Below are positions 59,695 to 64,000 of a stretch of DNA of 64,000 nt, one piece after another. Below the pieces are notes generated by a model. That model saw only the letters and a program-made list of their open reading frames with translations, was not told where the DNA came from and did not search any database. Source of the DNA: Phoronis australis (Eukaryota; Phoronida; Phoronidae); the NCBI GenBank assembly GCA_002633005.1, contig NMRA01000251.1, positions 60,486 through 124,485 of the forward strand, given 5' to 3'. A program made the position numbers and the translations under genes. Each line of letters begins with the position of its first letter. Position 1 is the stretch's first letter.

Positions 59695-61020
59695 ACCCTT
59701 GAAATACAATTTTAAAAAATGAAACATTAACCTTGTAAAAGAACACACTCCAGTACTTCGTGTCGCACAAACAGCCTTGGGTGTATTTGCCAATAGCCCA
59801 GCTCTTTGCGGACTGTTCCACGTTTTTGGATTTTTCCCGGCATTCCTCCACATCATCTAAATAACCCGCTTTTTACGCACAGCCAAATTGACATCGTCGG
59901 GATACCTATCGTCTTCAGGCTCCAATNACGCTAAATTCGAGCATTTTGATTACAGTAATCTATGTTAGTTAGTCTTAAGTTTAAAGAAAGCTAACTACAG
60001 TAGCCTATCCATGATTTTAAACTGCCGCATATATGCTTCTGTATCATTATAGTAGACTTTATACATGTATTTCTGGATCAATGCTGATTTCAAAAAGGTC
60101 ATAAATCTAATATGTGATATTTTTATTTTCAGTCTTCTGATTTTATCAGAGGGTTACATTATACATACACATGATTTAATTTCCATGCATGAATTTCTTA
60201 GAATGCAACGAAACAAAGGTGATTAATCGCCTAGGAAGCTGTAGTGTCGGAGCCTCAAGCTCGGTGTGTCAGTCTTTTCAGTAAACCACGCGGAAATGCT
60301 ATTCTAAGCGCAGAGATTAAATCTTTTAAAGTAGACTTGCAGAGAACCCAAGCACACGGCAAGCAACAAACATATCTGTTCTGAACATCGAATCACAACT
60401 GGGTAGCAGTGGCGGATCTACGTTTTCTGTAAATGGGGTGAGGATTCGCGAAATCGCGAATCCGAGGCGCCTACCGCTCAGCGGGGAGAGGTTGGGACAG
60501 GGGTTCCACCCTCCGGTGTGAGACATTTTTTTGTTTTTGTAACCAAATAGTGCAGTTTCCAAGCACCGAGGTGAGTTTGTGACAGTTAACGTGTCTCTGG
60601 AGTTTTTCTTAGGGTGATTTAAAAACCTTCTCGATTTCGTCACATGAACTCGGCTCATCAGTTCCCTAAAAACCATATTTGTGCACATTTGGATATCAGT
60701 CACGCAACCAGCAAAATTGTTGATGCAAAATCCGTCTACATGCACCGTTTTGCAGCATACGAAAAGGTCGTATACGAAAAAGTGTAGTGTACAACTATTC
60801 ATGAGCATAAGGAGCACCGACGGCCACGTCAAAACCCAATACAAGAATATCAGATGATCGCGTGACAGCATTCTGAAGTTGTTTAAGAACGAGGTCCTGC
60901 ACTGTTACGGCCAGAGATAAACATACATGTATGTTCTGTTTTGTTTCGAGAAAAACTGACGAACGATGGTGATCTCAGCTCATAGTCTATTATTAAAAGC
61001 GACAATAAACACTTAAGTAT
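59695..61020. other. intergenic with an element end and one N
   Basis: N at 59927. The sequence CAGTGGCGGATCTACG near 60404 is a transposon-like terminus, followed by a perfect hairpin (60442-60463). A 181-codon - strand frame (60326-60871) spans this repeat and is not accepted as a gene. Confidence 0.5.
60442..60463. repeat. perfect hairpin, 10 bp stem, 2 nt loop
   Basis: GGATTCGCGA AA TCGCGAATCC, just inside a CAGTGGCGGATCTACG terminus. Confidence 0.85.
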
Positions 61021-61424
61021 CACTTTATTAAGCTGTTGGGGTACCGTATGTCGCAACAATTGAAAAACGTCAAATGTATCAAGAAACAAATCACCTGAAA
61101 ACATTTTCACGGAACCAAAACATACTGTACACGGTGGTGAAAAGATATACTGTACAAGACCACTTCGTCGAAAGATCAGATGTACACTCAGAGCCAATAT
61201 CTACACAAACAAGCTATCCTGGTCTGTCACGAGACCAAAAGTATACCTGTGTTTATTATCCCTGTAAAAATAGTCGATCTGTCGTGGGACCAAACAGTAC
61301 TGACTCAAGGTAAATAGTTTTTTCAAAGCACACTCTGGTAAAAATGACGAGTTTGCTGAAGGACCAGAAGTACACTGACTGTCACTGTCTACACAAATAT
61401 GCTGGTCTAGTCCGTCGCGAGACA
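61021..61424. repeat. ~404 bp duplicated block, copy A
   Basis: Nearly identical to 61426-61830. It ends at the N at 61425 and copy B starts with its first base, so this is an overlap-type false duplication. Confidence 0.9.
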
Positions 61425-62060
61425 NCACTTTATTAAGCTGTTGGGGTACCGTATGTCGCAACAATTGAAAAACGTCAAATGTATCAAGAAACAAATCACC
61501 TGAAAACATTTTCACGGAACCAAAACATACTGTACACGGTGGTGAAAAGATATACTGTACAAGACCACTTCGTCGAAAGATCAGATGTACACTGAGAGCC
61601 AATATCTACACAAACAAGCTATCCTGGTCTGTCACGAGACCAAAAGTATACCTGTGTTTATTATCCCTGTAAAAATAGTCGATCTGTCGTGGGACCAAAC
61701 AGTAACTGACTCAAGGTAAATAGTTTTTTCAAAGCACACTCTGGTGAAAATGACGAGTTTGCTGAAGGACCAGAAGTACACTGACTGTCACAGTCTACAC
61801 AAATATGCTGGTCTAGTCCGTCGCGAGACAACAAGTTCACTATATTAAACATCAACATTAAATAAATACTCGAAATGTCACGAGATCAAAAAGTACCGAA
61901 TGCTCAATAAATAGCTTTACAAAACACGCTGTGGTAAAAATATTACAAGACCAGTTCGCCGAGAGACTAGAAGTACACTAAGAGTCAATAGCTACATAAA
62001 TGAGCTGGTCTGGTCCGTCACGAGACCTAAAGTAGACTATTAAAAAACCTGAATTGAAAA
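61138..62060. repeat. tandem array of ~190-200 bp units with a GGTCTGTCACGAGACC hairpin
   Basis: Units start GGTGAAAAGATA or TGGTAAAAAT and contain a GACCAGTTCGCCGAGAGAC-like box, an AAGTACACT box, and GGTCTRGTCCGTCRCGAGAC, whose ends pair (GGTCT/AGACC). About three true units are present once the false duplication is removed. Confidence 0.65.
61426..61830. repeat. ~405 bp duplicated block, copy B
   Basis: Differs from copy A by a few substitutions and one inserted A (CAGTAACTG against CAGTACTG). Confidence 0.9.
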
Positions 62061-62829
62061 CTGCTGCTTAATCACTTTGTAATCCCCAGTGGTTGCTCAT
62101 ACATGTATTGCATGCATCTTGATGTTACTTAATGACATGAATTGCAGAACACACGAATTGGACTGCTTTGGATAAAGCGCTTGACGATCTTTGCGTTGTT
62201 TTGTAATGCATGGTCACCAGTGATAACCCTGCAAGCCTTTCCTTAGACATACACATGTAGTAGCCCTCAAATGTGTCTTCGCACGACTAAGCCTGCAAAG
62301 GGACCTCCCTGCCTAGCAGGATTTAATGGGGGATAGACATCCTCTCAATAACAGCTCCCTACGGTTTGGAGAGATGTTGCAGTCTACGTGCATGAGTGCG
62401 GAACGCAAGTTGTTTGGCAATTCCTCTCGACTTTGAGCATTCAGGTTCCGCTTTTGCACAGCACCGTCAGGGCAGAAGTTGTACATTGACAATCATTATT
62501 TGAGTAATGTCAATGTAAATAAAGATTCCCCTAACACCTGGCCGTGGGATGGAAATCTAGTTGTTTCACAACAGTTTCTGCCAGCAAATACTAAATTACC
62601 ATGAGCTCACACGGCCTCGGTGTCCCGTCATTTAGTTTTATTGCACCTAAAGCCGGTAACGCATTGATTTATTCATGGCTGGCTTCTCAAATCATTTGCA
62701 CTCACGAACACTCCACAGGCATTGCAAATTGCATCTAATGAGCCAGAAATTGTTTAAGTTTTATATAAGTATTGGTTAGGGGGGAAAATAATTCATTTTG
62801 AAACAGAACGCTCAGTAATAAACGCCAAC
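62061..62829. other. intergenic, possible promoter region of the 62830 exon
   Basis: No repeat or coding feature recognised. Confidence 0.4.
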
Positions 62830-62999
62830 ATGGCAACTCGCAATCCCGAATTAGGACGAGCTAGAGCTCATCAGTCCCGACTTCGCAGGTGGATTGTTAA
62901 GTTTTAAAGGCTATCAATTCGAACAGGAATACAATGATGAAGAAATACTAGAGAGGCGCCGTGAACAAGCTCAGACAACAGAACGTATGGAGTTATTTG
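62830..62999 (+). CDS. putative first coding exon, unrecognised protein, frameshifted by one T
   Basis: ATG at 62830 in a good initiation context (AACATGG) opens MATRNPELGRARAHQSRLRR and WIVKF, then TAA. In the next frame the same stretch continues GYQFEQEYNDEEILERRR, then EQAQTTERMELF, and ends at a donor (TTG|GTAAGC). One base fewer in the TTTT run at 62902-62905 would make the whole exon one open frame of about 56 codons. The composition (Arg/Glu/Gln-rich helix) is coding-like. A sequencing error, an allele or a pseudogene would all explain it. No family recognised. Confidence 0.4.
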
Positions 63000-64000
63000 G
63001 TAAGCCGGCATTCGTCAGGCACTGTCGACGTCGGCAGGCCAAAGACACGGAGATGTTTCACGGCCTCATACTTGCTATTTACAGCGTGCATTTCATTCTT
63101 CACTACCATGAGCCACTTCCTAAGCATTTCGGGCTCTCGAGGAAGTAAAAAAAAAACGATATACCCGCTTTCATCGCAGCTGCTTTGTTCGGACAAGTGG
63201 GAACGATGCACCGCAACATAGCGGCAATCACTCTGCATACATGTACATGTGTGAACCACTGACGTCGCTAGCGTCCTTTCCCACCTTCCTCACAGGTTAA
63301 CGCGACACCTCTTGGCAAGGTAAGGTCGACCGTATGCGATGCGATGTAGATATGGACCGATTAAGAAGGCAAAAAAGACTAATTAAATCGGGTGACAATC
63401 TCCTTTAAGTCTTGTGTTTTTGTCAAAGACGGTGTATCCCAAGACCAATTTGCACCTCTTGCAATTTTAGGAATAAACTTCCCAATGTCTGACCACTTGA
63501 AACCCGAAGTTGAAATACCAAATAAATGCCCAGGGCGCTGGGCGTTTCATCGGGTGAGCCTATCTGCGGAAATTCCCGGTTTCCATGTAAAAGACGGCGG
63601 TGGTGCTTATTGCAGGAAGGAACACGGTCAGTGCTGAGGTCAGAACCAGGGCTCCTTAGTAGGCCGATTGAACACCGCGCGAGTCCTGCAGGACTTTGCT
63701 GTAAAGGACAGCCTACCAGCAATTTCTGGTACTGTACATAGTTCGCAAATGCGGTCACCTTGTCAATGTGAGTGCCCACCCGGGTTCATTCCTTGTATAG
63801 AACTAAATTGCTAGAGTGTACATGTATCTTGAAGCGGACTTGCAACCAGACCACAGCGCCCGCCACAACAGAAATTCTTTGAAAAACGTGTAAATCGTTT
63901 TTTTTAATAAATACATTACATAAACACCCTATGATTATTGCACAAGACAGTTTTATATTATACACCAGCCAAATTCAAGTTGCAAACGTGTGGCGTGTAT
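63000..64000. other. downstream of the 62830 exon; no exon supported
   Basis: Frames at 63392-63637 (+) and 63423-63779 (-) overlap each other and show no recognised domain. TACATGTACATGTG occurs near 63239. Confidence 0.4.

Noticed and set aside
60326-60871. 181-codon - strand frame
   Set aside because: It runs through a dispersed repeat end and a hairpin, and no family or splice support was seen.
58615-62060. CRISPR-like arrays
   Set aside because: The units are long, diverged tandem repeats in an animal scaffold, without short identical repeats and unique spacers.
62889-62909. A 20 nt intron joining the two frames at 62830-62999
   Set aside because: Too short to be spliced and the phases do not match; a one-base indel explains the break better.

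Overview
The window looks like one scaffold from an animal nuclear genome, probably a highly heterozygous marine invertebrate. The evidence is spliced genes with GT/AG introns whose phases agree across exons, animal-only protein families (Rolling stone, regulator of microtubule dynamics, polycystin-1/PLAT), dense short inverted-repeat transposons, an L1-like retrotransposon remnant, and contig ends joined by N whose overlapping copies differ by a few percent. Amphioxus, hemichordate or similar would fit; the sequence alone does not decide the species. There is no bacterial-style operon, CRISPR array or intact virus.

Layout. 656-6324 (+): last four visible coding exons of a Rolling stone-like multipass membrane protein, with the N-terminal exon not found. 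6.3-18 kb: mostly non-coding, with scattered exon-like pieces (a two-exon mini-ORF near 11 kb on +, a secreted or loop-like exon at 13.6 kb on -), a duplicated segment (11.1-11.66 kb and 13.86-14.34 kb) that carries a transmembrane exon on the - strand, paired miniature palindromic elements and a tRNA-like SINE remnant. 18025-35293 (-): a complete regulator-of-microtubule-dynamics (RMDN2/3-type) gene in nine exons, all phases consistent, 348 residues. Its second exon is present twice because a ~1.96 kb block (29340-31299 and 31301-33260) is repeated across a single N; this is most simply an unmerged contig overlap. 35.3-44.9 kb: a 3 x 96 bp tandem repeat just upstream of that gene, an 816 bp N gap (38923-39738), and a repeat rich in GTCATC. 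44984-46503 (-): degraded L1-like LINE. 48383-57734 (+): the 3' part of a polycystin-1-like gene: a PLAT domain spread over four small exons, then one large exon with two membrane spans and a ~470-residue Lys/His-rich tail ending in a stop codon, with no polycystin channel domain. 57.7-62.1 kb: two different tandem arrays and a MITE with perfect 16 bp ends, plus a second overlap-type false duplication at the N at 61425. 62830-62999 (+): a plausible first coding exon of an unrecognised gene, broken by one extra T.

The genes do not form a pathway. The most useful points are the three well supported gene models, the short polycystin-like protein with a basic tail, and the evidence that two of the N characters mark haplotype or contig-overlap duplications that will create wrong gene models if left uncorrected.
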